64,000 nucleotides of DNA from Streptomyces sp. NBC_00247. GTDB lineage: Bacteria; Actinomycetota; Actinomycetes; Streptomycetales; Streptomycetaceae. The position numbers and the translations under genes were made by a program. Each line of letters opens with the position of its first letter. Positions within the stretch are counted from its first letter, which is position 1. Shown piece by piece: positions 35,082 through 44,332 of the stretch. The stretch spans positions 4,174,001 to 4,238,000 of the forward strand of contig NZ_CP108093.1 of NCBI RefSeq assembly GCF_036188265.1, in the 5' to 3' direction. The notes under the pieces are model-generated. The model did not search any database and was not told the origin of the DNA. It saw only the letters and a program-made list of their open reading frames with translations.

Positions 35082-36527
35082 ATGAATCAGCCCACGCCCA
35101 CAGCCCTGCGCGGGGGAGCCGTCTGGGCCCTCGTCGTCACCAGCCTCGCCGGCTTCATGGCGGCGCTCGACAACCTGGTCGTCACCACGGCCCTGCCGTC
35201 CATCCGGATGAGCCTCGGCGGCGGGCTGACGGAGCTCGAATGGACGGTGAACGCCTACACGCTCACCTTCGCCGTGCTCCTGATGACGGGCGCGGCCCTG
35301 GGCGACCGGTTCGGCCGCCGCCGGCTCTTCCTCGTCGGGCTCTCCGTCTTCACCGGCGCCTCCGCCGCGGCGGCCCTCTCGCCCGGCATCGGTGAACTCA
35401 TCGCCTTCCGGGCGGTCCAGGGCGTCGGCGCGGCGATCATGATGCCGCTCACCCTCACCCTGCTCACCGCCGCCGTCCCGGCCGCCCGCCGGGGCGCGGT
35501 GCTCGGCATCTACAGCGCGGTCACCGGCCTCGCCGTGGCGAGCGGCCCGCTCATCGGCGGCAGCATCACCGAGCACATCTCCTGGCAGTGGATCTTCTGG
35601 CTGAACGTTCCCGTCGGCCTCGTGCTGCTGCCGCTGGCCCGGCTGCGGCTGACGGAGTCCCACGCCCCCGACGCCCGGCTCGACGTCCCCGGCACCCTGC
35701 TGGTCAGCGGCGGCCTCTTCGGGATCGTGTACGCCCTCGTCAGCGCCGACTCCGACGGCTGGACCAGCGCCCCCGTTCTCACCGGACTCATCGCCGGCAC
35801 CGCGCTGATCGGTGCCTTCGTCCGCCACGGCTTCCGCGCCGAGCGCCCGATGCTGCCGATGCGGCTCTTCCGCAGCCGGGCCTTCTTCGGCATCAACATC
35901 GCGAGCCTGCTGATGTTCCTCGGGATGTTCGGTTCGATCTTCCTGCTCAGCCAGTTCCTGCAGAGCGCGCTCGGCTACTCGCCCACCGAGGCCGGCCTGC
36001 GGATGCTGCCCTGGACCGGCATGCCGATCCTGGTCGCGCCGGTAGCCGGCCACCTCAGCGACCGGTTCGGCGGCCGGCCCATCGTCGTCACCGGCCTCGC
36101 GCTCCAGGCGGTGGGCCTCGCGCTCTTCGCCCGGGTGCTCAGTCCGGACGTCTCCTACGCCGCCCAGCTGCCCGGCCTGATCATCGGCGGCGTCGGCATG
36201 GCGCTGTACTTCGCGCCCGCTTCCGGACTCGTCATGTCCAGCGTCCGGCCCGGTGAGCAGGGGATCGCCTCCGGTGCCAACAACGCGCTGCGCGAGGTCG
36301 GGGGAGCGCTCGGGGTCGCCGTACTGGCCTCCGTGTTCTCCGCCCGGGGCGGTTTCGGCTCCCCGCAGCAGTTCGCCGACGGGACCGTGCCCGCGGTCTG
36401 GATCGGGTCCGGTGTCGTCGCCCTCGCCGCGCTGGTCGCCCTGCTGGTACCGGGCCGGCGCGGCGGCCCGCAGGTGCCGGAGCCCGAGTCCGCGCCCGCC
36501 GCACAGGCCCTCCGCGTCCCGGCCTGA
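35082..36527 (+). CDS. MFS transporter, DHA2 (EmrB/QacA-like) family
   Basis: This 481-residue protein has about 14 hydrophobic helices and is a proton-coupled multidrug-type exporter. Motif A appears as GDRFGRRRLF, and the antiporter motif region as PLIGGSITEHISWQWIFWLN. The ATG at 35082 has GGGGGAGA just upstream. Regulation by the adjacent TetR protein is likely from the shared operator core. The substrate cannot be deduced. A very strong hairpin follows the gene. Confidence 0.9.
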   Translation: MNQPTPTALRGGAVWALVVTSLAGFMAALDNLVVTTALPSIRMSLGGGLTELEWTVNAYTLTFAVLLMTGAALGDRFGRRRLFLVGLSVFTGASAAAALSPGIGELIAFRAVQGVGAAIMMPLTLTLLTAAVPAARRGAVLGIYSAVTGLAVASGPLIGGSITEHISWQWIFWLNVPVGLVLLPLARLRLTESHAPDARLDVPGTLLVSGGLFGIVYALVSADSDGWTSAPVLTGLIAGTALIGAFVRHGFRAERPMLPMRLFRSRAFFGINIASLLMFLGMFGSIFLLSQFLQSALGYSPTEAGLRMLPWTGMPILVAPVAGHLSDRFGGRPIVVTGLALQAVGLALFARVLSPDVSYAAQLPGLIIGGVGMALYFAPASGLVMSSVRPGEQGIASGANNALREVGGALGVAVLASVFSARGGFGSPQQFADGTVPAVWIGSGVVALAALVALLVPGRRGGPQVPEPESAPAAQALRVPA

Positions 36528-36556
36528 CCGGCGCCGCACCGCCCGCGCACCGCGCC

Positions 36557-36617
36557 GTACGGGCCCCGGTCCGCCACCCCGCCCGAGCGGCGGGGGCGGC
36601 TGGACCGGGGCCCGTAC
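36557..36617 (+). terminator. Long terminator between MFS gene and murB
   Basis: 16-bp perfect outer arms (36557-36572 and 36602-36617) enclose a further G/C stem. The right arm ends only 9 bp before the murB GTG, so murB must be transcribed from a start at or just after the hairpin. Confidence 0.8.
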
Positions 36618-36626
36618 TCTTGACCC

Positions 36627-37682
36627 GTGCAGGTACTCCACGACGCCCCCCTCGCCCCCCTGACCACCTTCCGGCTCGGCGGCCCGGCCACCCGGCTCGT
36701 CACCGCGACGACCGATGCCGAGGTGATCGCGGCCGTCCGCGAGGCCGACGACGCGGGCACCCCGCTCCTGGTCATCGGCGGCGGCTCCAATCTGGTCATC
36801 GGCGACAAGGGCTTCGACGGCACCGCCCTGCGCATCGCCACCCAGGGCTTCGAGCTGACCGGCACCCGCCTCGAACTCGCGGCGGGCGAGGTCTGGACCG
36901 ACGCCGTCGCCCGTACCGTCGGAGCCGGGCTCGCGGGCATCGAGTGCCTCGCGGGAATCCCCGGCAGCGCGGGTGCCACGCCGATCCAGAACGTCGGTGC
37001 GTACGGCCAGGAGGTCTCCACCACCATCAGCGAGGTCGTGGCCTACGACCGGCGCTCCGGTGAGACGGTGACCCTGCCCAACGCCGCGTGCGGCTTCTCC
37101 TACCGCCACAGCACCTTCAAGCAGCACCCCGACCGGTACGTCCTCCTGCGCGTCCGGTTCGAGCTTGAGGACGCGGACGGGCTGTCCGCACCCGTCAAGT
37201 ACCCGGAGACCGCGCGCGCCCTCGGCGTCCGGGCCGGTGACCGGGTTCCGGCCGCGGTCGCCCGGGAGACCGTCCTCGCACTCCGCGCGGGCAAGGGCAT
37301 GGTGCTGGACCCCGAGGACCACGACACCTGGTCCGCCGGCTCCTTCTTCACCAACCCGGTCCTCGACGAGCGGGAGTACGCCGACTTCCTCGCCCGCGCC
37401 GCGGAGCGCCTGGGTCCGGACACCACCCCGCCCGCCTATCCGGCGGGCGACGGGCGGACCAAGACCTCGGCCGCCTGGCTGATCGACAAGGCCGGCTTCA
37501 CCAAGGGGTACGGCACCGGGCCCGCGCGCATCTCCACCAAGCACACCCTCGCCCTCACCAACCGGGGCGAGGCCACCACCGAGGACCTGCTCGCCCTCGC
37601 CCGCGAGGTGGTGGCCGGGGTGCGCGAGGCCTTCGGCGTGACCCTGGTCAACGAGCCGGTGACGGTCGGCGTCAGCCTCTGA
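36627..37682 (+). CDS. murB: UDP-N-acetylenolpyruvoylglucosamine reductase
   Basis: This 351-residue FAD enzyme reduces UDP-GlcNAc-enolpyruvate to UDP-MurNAc, an essential cytoplasmic step of peptidoglycan synthesis. It shows TTFRLGGPA at the start, the FAD loop VIGGGSNLVIGD, GIPGSAGATPIQNVGAYGQE, the catalytic serine region SAGSFFTNP and the late glutamate in LVNEPVTVG. The GTG at 36627 lies just after the hairpin. A TACTCT box 6 bp before it suggests a leaderless transcript; no classical ribosome site is visible. It stands alone, away from the mur/fts cluster. Confidence 0.95.
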   Translation: MQVLHDAPLAPLTTFRLGGPATRLVTATTDAEVIAAVREADDAGTPLLVIGGGSNLVIGDKGFDGTALRIATQGFELTGTRLELAAGEVWTDAVARTVGAGLAGIECLAGIPGSAGATPIQNVGAYGQEVSTTISEVVAYDRRSGETVTLPNAACGFSYRHSTFKQHPDRYVLLRVRFELEDADGLSAPVKYPETARALGVRAGDRVPAAVARETVLALRAGKGMVLDPEDHDTWSAGSFFTNPVLDEREYADFLARAAERLGPDTTPPAYPAGDGRTKTSAAWLIDKAGFTKGYGTGPARISTKHTLALTNRGEATTEDLLALAREVVAGVREAFGVTLVNEPVTVGVSL

Positions 37683-37708
37683 GCCCCGGCGGGGCCGCCC
37701 CCGCCCGC

Positions 37709-38731
37709 TCAGGCGGCCGGGGCCGCCAGCCAGTCGTCGATCCCGGTCAGCATCTTCTGCCGCACGTCCTCGGGTGCCACCGAACCGCGCACCGACTGCC
37801 GGGCGAGCTCCGCGAGTTCCGCGTCGGTGAAGGCGTGGTGCTTGCGCACCAGGTCGTACTGGTCCGCCAGCCGCGCGCCGAAGAGCAGCGGGTCGTCCGC
37901 GCCGAGCGCCATCGGCACCCCCGCGTCGAAGAGGGTCCGCAGCGGGACGTCGTCGGGCTTCTCGTAGACCCCGAGCGCCACGTTGGACGCCGGACAGACC
38001 TCGCAGGTGATCCCGCGCTCCGCCAGCCGGCGCATCAGCCGGGGGTCCTCGGCCGCCCGCACCCCGTGCCCGATCCGGTACGCGTCCAGATCGTCCAGGC
38101 AGTCGCGGACGCTGGACGGGCCGGCCAGCTCGCCGCCGTGCGGGGCCGCGATCAGCCCGCCCTCGCGGGCGATGGCGAAGGCCCGGTCGAAATCCCGTGC
38201 CATGCCCCGGCGCTCGTCGTTGGAGAGGCCGAACCCGACGACGCCCCGGTCCGCGTACCGCACCGCCAGCCGGGCCAGCGTGCGGGCGTCCAGCGGGTGC
38301 TTCATCCGGTTCGCCGCGATCACCACCCGCATCCCCAGCCCGGTGTCCCGGGAGGCGCTGTCCACGGCGTCCAGGATGATCTCGATCGCCGGGATCAGCC
38401 CGCCGAGCAGCGGCGCGTACGAGGTGGGGTCGACCTGGATCTCCAGCCAGCCGGAACCGTCCGCGACGTCCTCCCGCGCGGTCTCCCGCACCAGGCGCTG
38501 GATGTCCTCCGGCTCCCGCAGGCAGGACCGGGCGATGTCGTAGAGCCGCTGGAACCGGAACCAGCCGCGCTCGTCGGTCGCCCGCAGTTCGGGAGGTTCA
38601 CCGCCGGTGAGGGCCTCGGGCAGGCGCACGCCGTACTTGTCGGCGAGTTCGAGCAGAGTGGTGGGCCGCATCGACCCGGTGAAGTGCAGGTGCAGGTGGG
38701 CCTTGGGCAACAGACGTACATCACGCTCCAT
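37709..38731 (-). CDS. add: Adenosine deaminase-like purine deaminase
   Basis: This 340-residue TIM-barrel hydrolase of the adenosine/adenine deaminase family converts adenosine (or a related aminopurine) to the inosine form. Zinc ligands appear in AHLHLHFTG, the proton-shuttle region in APHGGE, then RIGHG, CEVCPASNVALG and GADDPLLFG. The HFTGSMRP start and HGGE variant differ from classical HVHLDG/HAGE enzymes, so substrate preference may differ. The ATG at 38731 was chosen. It lies downstream of the aminotransferase gene and is separated from it by a terminator. Confidence 0.85.
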   Translation of the reverse strand: MERDVRLLPKAHLHLHFTGSMRPTTLLELADKYGVRLPEALTGGEPPELRATDERGWFRFQRLYDIARSCLREPEDIQRLVRETAREDVADGSGWLEIQVDPTSYAPLLGGLIPAIEIILDAVDSASRDTGLGMRVVIAANRMKHPLDARTLARLAVRYADRGVVGFGLSNDERRGMARDFDRAFAIAREGGLIAAPHGGELAGPSSVRDCLDDLDAYRIGHGVRAAEDPRLMRRLAERGITCEVCPASNVALGVYEKPDDVPLRTLFDAGVPMALGADDPLLFGARLADQYDLVRKHHAFTDAELAELARQSVRGSVAPEDVRQKMLTGIDDWLAAPAA

Positions 38732-38806
38732 TGGAAGATCCTGCCGCACCCACGCCCCGGAGCGGAAGCCGCTTTCCCTTTCGGGGAGGGGGGCGAACAA
38801 AGAAAC

Positions 38807-38844
38807 GCCCCCGGCCCGGGACATGAAGTCCGCGGCCCGGGGGC
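38807..38844 (-). terminator. Terminator of the aminotransferase gene
   Basis: GCCCCCGG (38807-38814) and CCGGGGGC (38837-38844) form the stem. On the minus strand it is followed by GTTTCTTTGTT, a good U-tract. Confidence 0.75.
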
Positions 38845-38868
38845 ACTCTCCCGTGCTTGCGCGCACGG

Positions 38869-40095
38869 TCAGTCGCGCGCCTCCGCCAGCAGCTTCTGGA
38901 TCCGGGAGACGCCCTCGGCCAGGTCGTCGTCGCCCAGCGCGTAGGAGAGGCGGAGGTAACCCGGCGTACCGAAGGCCTCACCCGGTACGACGGCGACCTC
39001 GGCCTCGTCCAGGATCAGCGCCGCCAGCTCGACCGAGGTCGCCGGACGCCTGCCGCGGATCTCCTTGCCGAGCAGCCCCTTCACCGAGGGGTACGCGTAG
39101 AACGCGCCCTCGGGCTCCGGGCAGAGGACGCCGTCGATCTCGTCGAGCATCCGCACCATCGTCTTCCGGCGGCGGTCGAAGGCGGTCCGCATCGCGGCGA
39201 CCGCGTCCAGCGGACCGGAGACGGCGGCCAGCGCGGCGGCCTGGGCGACGTTGGAGACGTTGGAGGTCGCGTGCGACTGGAGGTTGGTCGCCGCCTTCAC
39301 GACGTCCTTCGGACCGATGATCCAGCCCACCCGCCAGCCGGTCATCGCGTACGTCTTGGCGACCCCGTTGACCACGACGCACTTGTCGCGCAGCTCCGGA
39401 AGGAGGGCCGGCAGCGAGGTGAACTCCGCGTCGCCGTAGACGAGGTGCTCGTAGATCTCGTCGGTCAGCACCCACAGCCCGTGCTCGACGGCCCAGCGGC
39501 CGACCGCCTCGGCCTCGGCCCGGGAGTACACCGCGCCGGTCGGGTTCGACGGCGAGACGAACAGCACGACCTTCGTCCGCTCGGTACGGGCGGCCTCCAG
39601 CTGCTCGACGGTGACCTTGTACCCGGTGGTCTCGTCGGCGACGACGTCCACCGGGACACCGCCGGCCAGCCGGATGGACTCGGGGTAGGTGGTCCAGTAC
39701 GGGGCGGGGACGATGACCTCGTCGCCCGGGTCGAGGAGCGCGGCGAAGGCCTCGTAGATGGCCTGCTTGCCGCCGTTGGTCACCAGGATCTGCGAGGGGT
39801 CGACCTCGTAGCCGGAGTCGCGCAGCGTCTTCGCCGCGATGGCCGCCTTGAGCTCCGGCAGCCCGCCCGCGGGGGTGTAGCGGTGGTACTTCGGGTTGCG
39901 GCACGCCTCGATCGCGGCCTCGACGATGTAGTCGGGCGTCGGGAAGTCGGGTTCACCGGCACCGAACCCGATCACCGGACGGCCGGCGGCCTTGAGGGCC
40001 TTCGCCTTGGCGTCGACGGCGAGGGTGGCGGACTCGGAGATCGCACCGACGCGGACGGAGACCCGGCGTTCGGTCGGAGAAGTTGCAGCGCTCAT
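38869..40095 (-). CDS. aspC: Class I/II aminotransferase (aspartate aminotransferase type)
   Basis: This 408-residue PLP enzyme has fold type I subgroup Ib features. The PLP lysine is K247 in NGVAKTYAMTGWRVGW. Other contacts are NGGKQAIYEA, PAPYWTTYPE, SPSNPTGAVY and TDEIYEHLVY, and the carboxylate arginine lies near the C-terminal GYLRLSYA. It probably transfers amino groups between aspartate and 2-oxoglutarate, although related enzymes also accept prephenate. The ATG at 40095 matches the family start. It is divergent from tRNA-Trp-secE-nusG, a conserved actinomycete arrangement. Confidence 0.92.
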   Translation of the reverse strand: MSAATSPTERRVSVRVGAISESATLAVDAKAKALKAAGRPVIGFGAGEPDFPTPDYIVEAAIEACRNPKYHRYTPAGGLPELKAAIAAKTLRDSGYEVDPSQILVTNGGKQAIYEAFAALLDPGDEVIVPAPYWTTYPESIRLAGGVPVDVVADETTGYKVTVEQLEAARTERTKVVLFVSPSNPTGAVYSRAEAEAVGRWAVEHGLWVLTDEIYEHLVYGDAEFTSLPALLPELRDKCVVVNGVAKTYAMTGWRVGWIIGPKDVVKAATNLQSHATSNVSNVAQAAALAAVSGPLDAVAAMRTAFDRRRKTMVRMLDEIDGVLCPEPEGAFYAYPSVKGLLGKEIRGRRPATSVELAALILDEAEVAVVPGEAFGTPGYLRLSYALGDDDLAEGVSRIQKLLAEARD

Positions 40096-40261
40096 GCCCC
40101 CATGGTGCATGACCCGCAGCCCTCCCTGCGCGGCCTTTCCCACGGGTGGAAGGCGTCCCCGAACCCGCCGCACGGGCTCTGGCCAGGGCCGGAACGAGGG
40201 CCCCGGGAAGCCCTCGGACACGCCCCGCCGGCCTCCGTCCGGATGGCCCGCTCATCTTCTG

Positions 40262-40291
40262 TTCGACGCGGGGCCCGTGAACACGTACACT
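40262..40291 (+). promoter_or_regulatory. Possible tRNA-Trp promoter
   Basis: TTCGAC (40262-40267) and TACACT (40286-40291) with 18-bp spacing resemble a housekeeping promoter upstream of tRNA-Trp and possibly secE. Confidence 0.45.
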
Positions 40292-40373
40292 CACCTGTCG
40301 TTGGCCTTCACCAACCGCGCCGGAATGACTTCCTGGTCACCAGGGAACATGCGGTAGGTTGGGGAAACCACAA

Positions 40374-40446
40374 AGGGTCGTAGCTCAATTGGTAGAGCAC
40401 TGGTCTCCAAAACCAGCGGTTGGGGGTTCAAGTCCCTCCGGCCCTG
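40374..40446 (+). tRNA. tRNA-Trp (CCA)
   Basis: A 73-nt cloverleaf. Acceptor AGGGTCG / CGGCCCT has one wobble, and the anticodon loop CTCCAAA gives CCA. The 3' CCA is not encoded. The position before secE is conserved. Confidence 0.95.
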
Positions 40447-40554
40447 CTACACACTCCTTCGCCGGGATGTGTGCGCATGTACGTACTTCATTGCACAGCC
40501 GTGCGCGGCTCCAACGGGCGCGGCACGGCCACGACCCGGAATCAGGTGAGTAGC

Positions 40555-40839
40555 GTGACGGACGCCGTGGGCTCCATCGACATGCCTGATGCTGAGGATG
40601 AAGCGCCCGAGTCCAAGAAGACTCGGAAGGGCGGCAAGCGCGGCAAGAAGGGCCCCTTCGGCCGTCTCGCGCTCTTCTACCGCCAGATCATCGCCGAGCT
40701 GCGCAAGGTCGTCTGGCCCACGCGCAAGCAGCTGAGCACGTACACCACCGTGGTGATTGTGTTCGTAGTCGTCATGATTGGTCTCGTAACCGTGATTGAC
40801 TTCGGATTCCAGCGGGTCATCAAGTACGTCTTCGGCTGA
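40555..40839 (+). CDS. secE: Preprotein translocase subunit SecE
   Basis: This 94-residue single-span membrane subunit of the Sec channel stabilises SecY. A charged cytoplasmic N-terminus (Lys-rich, TRKGGKRGKKG) precedes the conserved amphipathic region AELRKVVWPTRKQLSTYT and one C-terminal helix. The GTG at 40555 has AGGTGAG 4 bp upstream. It is followed by nusG, with a small hairpin between them. Confidence 0.95.
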   Translation: MTDAVGSIDMPDAEDEAPESKKTRKGGKRGKKGPFGRLALFYRQIIAELRKVVWPTRKQLSTYTTVVIVFVVVMIGLVTVIDFGFQRVIKYVFG

Positions 40840-40848
40840 TCCCGCGGA

Positions 40849-40867
40849 GGGCGCCTCACCGGCGCCC
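40849..40867 (+). terminator. Small hairpin between secE and nusG
   Basis: GGGCGCC-TCACC-GGCGCCC is followed by CTTTC. It is probably an attenuating or weak terminator. Confidence 0.5.
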
Positions 40868-40912
40868 CTTTCGCATGTTCCACCCATTTGTATCCAGGAA
40901 GAAGCAGCCATC

Positions 40913-41815
40913 GTGTCTGACCCGAACCTGAACGACGCCGCCGAGTCCGGGACGGACGCCTTCGAGTCCGCCGAGGACCAGCACGACATCGTTGAGGCCT
41001 CGGAGTCCGAGTCCTCCGAGTCCTCGGACCAGGTCGAAGCTGCTGACGAGAGCGCCGACGCCGAACTCGACGAGGACGCTCCGGTCGAGTCCGACGAGGA
41101 CGCTTCCGACGAGTCCGACGACGAGGCGCTCGCCGACGAGTCCGCCGAGGACGAAGCCGACGAGGAGTCCGAGGAGGCCGCCGAGCCGGCCGCCCCCGTC
41201 GACCCCGTCGCCGCCCTGCGCGAGGAACTCCGCACCCTGCCCGGCGAGTGGTACGTCATCCACACGTACGCCGGGTACGAGAAGCGCGTGAAGGCCAACC
41301 TCGAACAGCGTGCCGTCTCGCTCAACGTCGAGGAGTTCGTCTACCAGGCGGAAGTCCCCGAGGAAGAGATCGTCCAGATCAAGAACGGCGAGCGCAAGAA
41401 CGTCCGCCAGAACAAGCTCCCGGGCTACGTCCTGGTGCGCATGGACCTGACGAACGAGTCCTGGGGCGTCGTCCGCAACACGCCCGGCGTCACCGGCTTC
41501 GTGGGCAACGCCTACGACCCGTACCCGCTGACCCTGGACGAGATCGTGAAGATGCTCGCTCCCGAGGCCGAGGAGAAGGCCGCTCGCGAGGCCGCCGAGG
41601 CCGCGGGCAAGCCGGCTCCGGCCCGTCGGGTCGAGGTCCAGGTGCTCGACTTCGAGGTGGGCGACTCGGTCACCGTCACCGACGGACCGTTCGCGACCCT
41701 CCAGGCGACGATCAACGAGATCAACGCCGACTCGAAGAAGGTCAAGGGTCTCGTCGAGATCTTCGGCCGCGAGACCCCGGTCGAGCTCAGCTTCGACCAG
41801 ATCCAGAAGAACTGA
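40913..41815 (+). CDS. nusG: Transcription termination/antitermination factor NusG
   Basis: This 300-residue protein has a conserved NusG NGN domain starting at GEWYVIHTYAGYEKRVKANL and a C-terminal KOW domain (VGDSVTVTDGPFATLQATIN). The first roughly 100 residues are a strongly acidic Ser/Asp/Glu-rich extension, typical of streptomycetes and absent from E. coli NusG. NusG links RNA polymerase to Rho, NusA and the ribosome. The GTG at 40913 has an AGGAAG site. A textbook terminator follows. Confidence 0.95.
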   Translation: MSDPNLNDAAESGTDAFESAEDQHDIVEASESESSESSDQVEAADESADAELDEDAPVESDEDASDESDDEALADESAEDEADEESEEAAEPAAPVDPVAALREELRTLPGEWYVIHTYAGYEKRVKANLEQRAVSLNVEEFVYQAEVPEEEIVQIKNGERKNVRQNKLPGYVLVRMDLTNESWGVVRNTPGVTGFVGNAYDPYPLTLDEIVKMLAPEAEEKAAREAAEAAGKPAPARRVEVQVLDFEVGDSVTVTDGPFATLQATINEINADSKKVKGLVEIFGRETPVELSFDQIQKN

Positions 41816-41846
41816 CGGCTTTCGCCTCCTTCTGGACGCATGCTTA

Positions 41847-41890
41847 CCGAGCAGGTCAGACAGGCTTCGCAGCCGGTCTGACCTGCTCGG
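41847..41890 (+). terminator. Terminator of secE-nusG
   Basis: 15-bp perfect arms CCGAGCAGGTCAGAC and complement (41847-41861, 41876-41890) are followed by TTTTT. This is a classical rho-independent terminator before rplK. Confidence 0.93.
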
Positions 41891-41991
41891 TTTTTGGTCG
41901 CGCAGCTATACCCGTTATCGTTGTGCGGTATGCCTCCGTCCGGATGACCGGAATGGCGGCGAAACACTCTCACTAGGACCCGGAGAGAGCA

Positions 41992-42426
41992 ATGCCTCCC
42001 AAGAAGAAGAAGATCACGGGGCTTATCAAGCTCCAGATCAACGCCGGTGCGGCCAACCCGGCCCCGCCGGTCGGCCCCGCACTGGGTCAGCACGGCGTCA
42101 ACATCATGGAGTTCTGCAAGGCCTACAACGCCGCGACCGAGTCGCAGCGTGGCATGGTCGTGCCGGTGGAGATCACGGTCTACGAAGACCGCTCCTTCAC
42201 CTTCGTCACCAAGACTCCGCCGGCCGCGAAGCTGATCCTCAAGGCCGCTGGTGTGGACAAGGGCTCCGGCGAGCCGCACAAGACCAAGGTCGCCAAGCTG
42301 ACGGCCGCCCAGGTCCGCGAGATCGCCACGACGAAGCTTCCCGACCTGAACGCCAACGACCTCGACGCCGCGTCGAAGATCATCGCTGGCACCGCCCGTT
42401 CCATGGGCATCACGGTCGAAGGCTGA
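41992..42426 (+). CDS. rplK: 50S ribosomal protein L11
   Basis: This 144-residue L11 has the N-terminal domain [20 protein letters not shown], which contains the prolines where thiopeptide resistance mutations map, and the C-terminal rRNA-binding domain. It is needed for RelA-dependent (p)ppGpp synthesis. The ATG at 41992 has a GGAGAG site. It is followed by rplA in the same transcript. Confidence 0.97.
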
Positions 42427-42509
42427 GTCCAGCCTCCACGGCCTCAAGTGGTAGGACCAGGCGCTGGTCCGCACCACGACTCCACACTCTGAAACACACA
42501 GGAGCAGTT

Positions 42510-43232
42510 GTGAAGCGCAGCAAGAACCTCCGCGCTGCGGACGCGAAGATCGACCGGGAGCGTCTCTACGCCCCGCTCGAGGCCGTCCGTCTCGCCAAGG
42601 AGACCGCGTCCACCAAGTTCGACGGCACCGTCGAGGTCGCCTTCCGCCTGGGCGTCGACCCTCGCAAGGCCGACCAGATGGTCCGTGGCACCGTGAACCT
42701 CCCGCACGGCACCGGCAAGACCGCCCGGGTCCTGGTCTTCGCGACCGGTGACCGTGCTGCGGCCGCGGAAGCCGCGGGCGCCGACATCGTCGGCTCCGAC
42801 GAGCTCATCGACGAGGTCGCGAAGGGCCGCCTGGACTTCGACGCCGTCGTCGCCACCCCGGACCTCATGGGCAAGGTCGGCCGCCTCGGCCGCGTGCTCG
42901 GTCCGCGTGGTCTGATGCCGAACCCGAAGACCGGCACCGTCACCCCCGATGTCGTCAAGGCTGTCAACGACATCAAGGGCGGCAAGATCGAGTTCCGCGT
43001 CGACAAGCACTCGAACCTGCACTTCATCATCGGCAAGGTCTCCTTCGACGAGACGAAGCTGGTCGAGAACTACGCCGCCGCGCTGGACGAGATCCTCCGT
43101 CTGAAGCCGTCGGCCGCCAAGGGCCGCTACATCAAGAAGGCCGCACTGGCCACCACGATGGGCCCCGGCATCCCGCTGGACCAGAACCGCACCCGTAACC
43201 TCCTCGTCGAGGAGGACCCGGCCGCCGTCTGA
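42510..43232 (+). CDS. rplA: 50S ribosomal protein L1
   Basis: This 240-residue L1-stalk protein binds 23S rRNA and often represses its own mRNA. It shows the conserved segment GRLGRVLGPRGLMPNPKTGT. The GTG at 42510 has an AGGAG site. It forms the rplK-rplA unit, which ends at a hairpin 40 bp downstream. Confidence 0.97.
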   Translation: MKRSKNLRAADAKIDRERLYAPLEAVRLAKETASTKFDGTVEVAFRLGVDPRKADQMVRGTVNLPHGTGKTARVLVFATGDRAAAAEAAGADIVGSDELIDEVAKGRLDFDAVVATPDLMGKVGRLGRVLGPRGLMPNPKTGTVTPDVVKAVNDIKGGKIEFRVDKHSNLHFIIGKVSFDETKLVENYAAALDEILRLKPSAAKGRYIKKAALATTMGPGIPLDQNRTRNLLVEEDPAAV

Positions 43233-43272
43233 GCCCCCGTGCTCACCAGGTAGCCGCGTCACGCGTGTAGAT

Positions 43273-43302
43273 GGGCCCTGCAACCATGTGGTTGTGGGGC
43301 CC
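43273..43302 (+). terminator. Terminator of rplKA
   Basis: GGGCCC plus an inner CAACC/GGTTG stem (43273-43302) has two internal mismatches and is followed by GTCTTCG. Confidence 0.6.
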
Positions 43303-43407
43303 GTCTTCGTATCCGGGGGCGGTCCTTACGGAAGAGGCCGCACCGGATGCTGTCAGCCCTCTGTGCGAGGGTGGGACGACAGTACGTACGAGGGGTGGGG
43401 TTCAGTG

Positions 43408-44319
43408 ATGACGAGCAAGATACTGCGGCGCGTGTGCGTGTCGGTCGCGACGGTGGCGGCGCTGTCTTCGGTGGCGGCGTGCGGGGGTTCGGACGAGGCG
43501 AGCGGCTCGGGCGCCAAGAACGGCGACAAGAGCCCGGCGGCCGCGGCCGCGGTGTCTCCGATCGCCGCGCTCAAGAAGGTGCAGCAGAAGAGCGGCGGAG
43601 CCGAATCCGCCAAGATCGAGAGCACCGTCGAGATGGGCACCACCATGTCGATGACGATGACCGGTGCCATGGACTGGTCCGACGGCATCACCGGTGACGT
43701 CACCATCAAGTACACCGGCGGCACCATGGCCGAGGCCATGAAGCAGATGAGCCCCGACGGCACCATGCGGACGGTGTACCTCAAGGACGCCTACTTCGCG
43801 AACATGGGCGACGGCTTCGCGGAGGCCATCGGTGGCAAGCACTGGATCCGGTACGGCTACGAGGACCTCGCCTCGATCGCCGGCGCCTCCGGCGAGGTGC
43901 TCAAGGACCAGATGCAGGGCAGCACGCCCGAGAAGAGCGTGGAGTCCCTGCTGGCGTCCGGCAGCATCAAGAAGATCGGCGAGGAGAACGTCCGGGGCGT
44001 CGCGACCACGCACTACACCGGCACCGTCGACGTCGCCGCGCTGTCCGAGAAGACCGCCGGCCTCGACGCCGCGCAGCTCAAGGAGTTCAAGGAGCAGCTG
44101 GCCAAGACGGGCATCACCAAGGAGACCGTCGACCTGTGGGTCGACGAGAACGACCTGCTGATCAAGCAGACGTCGAGCGCCGACAGCGCCAACGGTGCGG
44201 TGAACAGCACCTCCTTCTTCAGCGACTACGGCTCCGCGGTGAGCGTCGCCCAGCCCCCGGCCGGGGACACGGTCGACTTCAAGGAGATCGCCGGTCAGGC
44301 CGCGCAGACCGCCTCCTGA
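43408..44319 (+). CDS. Putative lipoprotein (LppX/LprG-like, DUF1396 type)
   Basis: This 303-residue secreted lipoprotein has a signal peptide with positive residues and a lipobox ending at C25 (SSVAACGG), followed by an Ala/Ser/Lys-rich linker. The mature domain alternates Thr/Met-rich beta strands (MGTTMSMTMTGAMDW) and resembles LolA/LppX-type lipid-binding folds of actinobacteria. The function is not proven. A conserved location between rplA and rplJ is seen in streptomycetes (from memory). The ATG at 43408 is preferred over the overlapping GTG. Confidence 0.8.
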   Translation: MTSKILRRVCVSVATVAALSSVAACGGSDEASGSGAKNGDKSPAAAAAVSPIAALKKVQQKSGGAESAKIESTVEMGTTMSMTMTGAMDWSDGITGDVTIKYTGGTMAEAMKQMSPDGTMRTVYLKDAYFANMGDGFAEAIGGKHWIRYGYEDLASIAGASGEVLKDQMQGSTPEKSVESLLASGSIKKIGEENVRGVATTHYTGTVDVAALSEKTAGLDAAQLKEFKEQLAKTGITKETVDLWVDENDLLIKQTSSADSANGAVNSTSFFSDYGSAVSVAQPPAGDTVDFKEIAGQAAQTAS

Positions 44320-44332
44320 CCCCGCCCATGGC

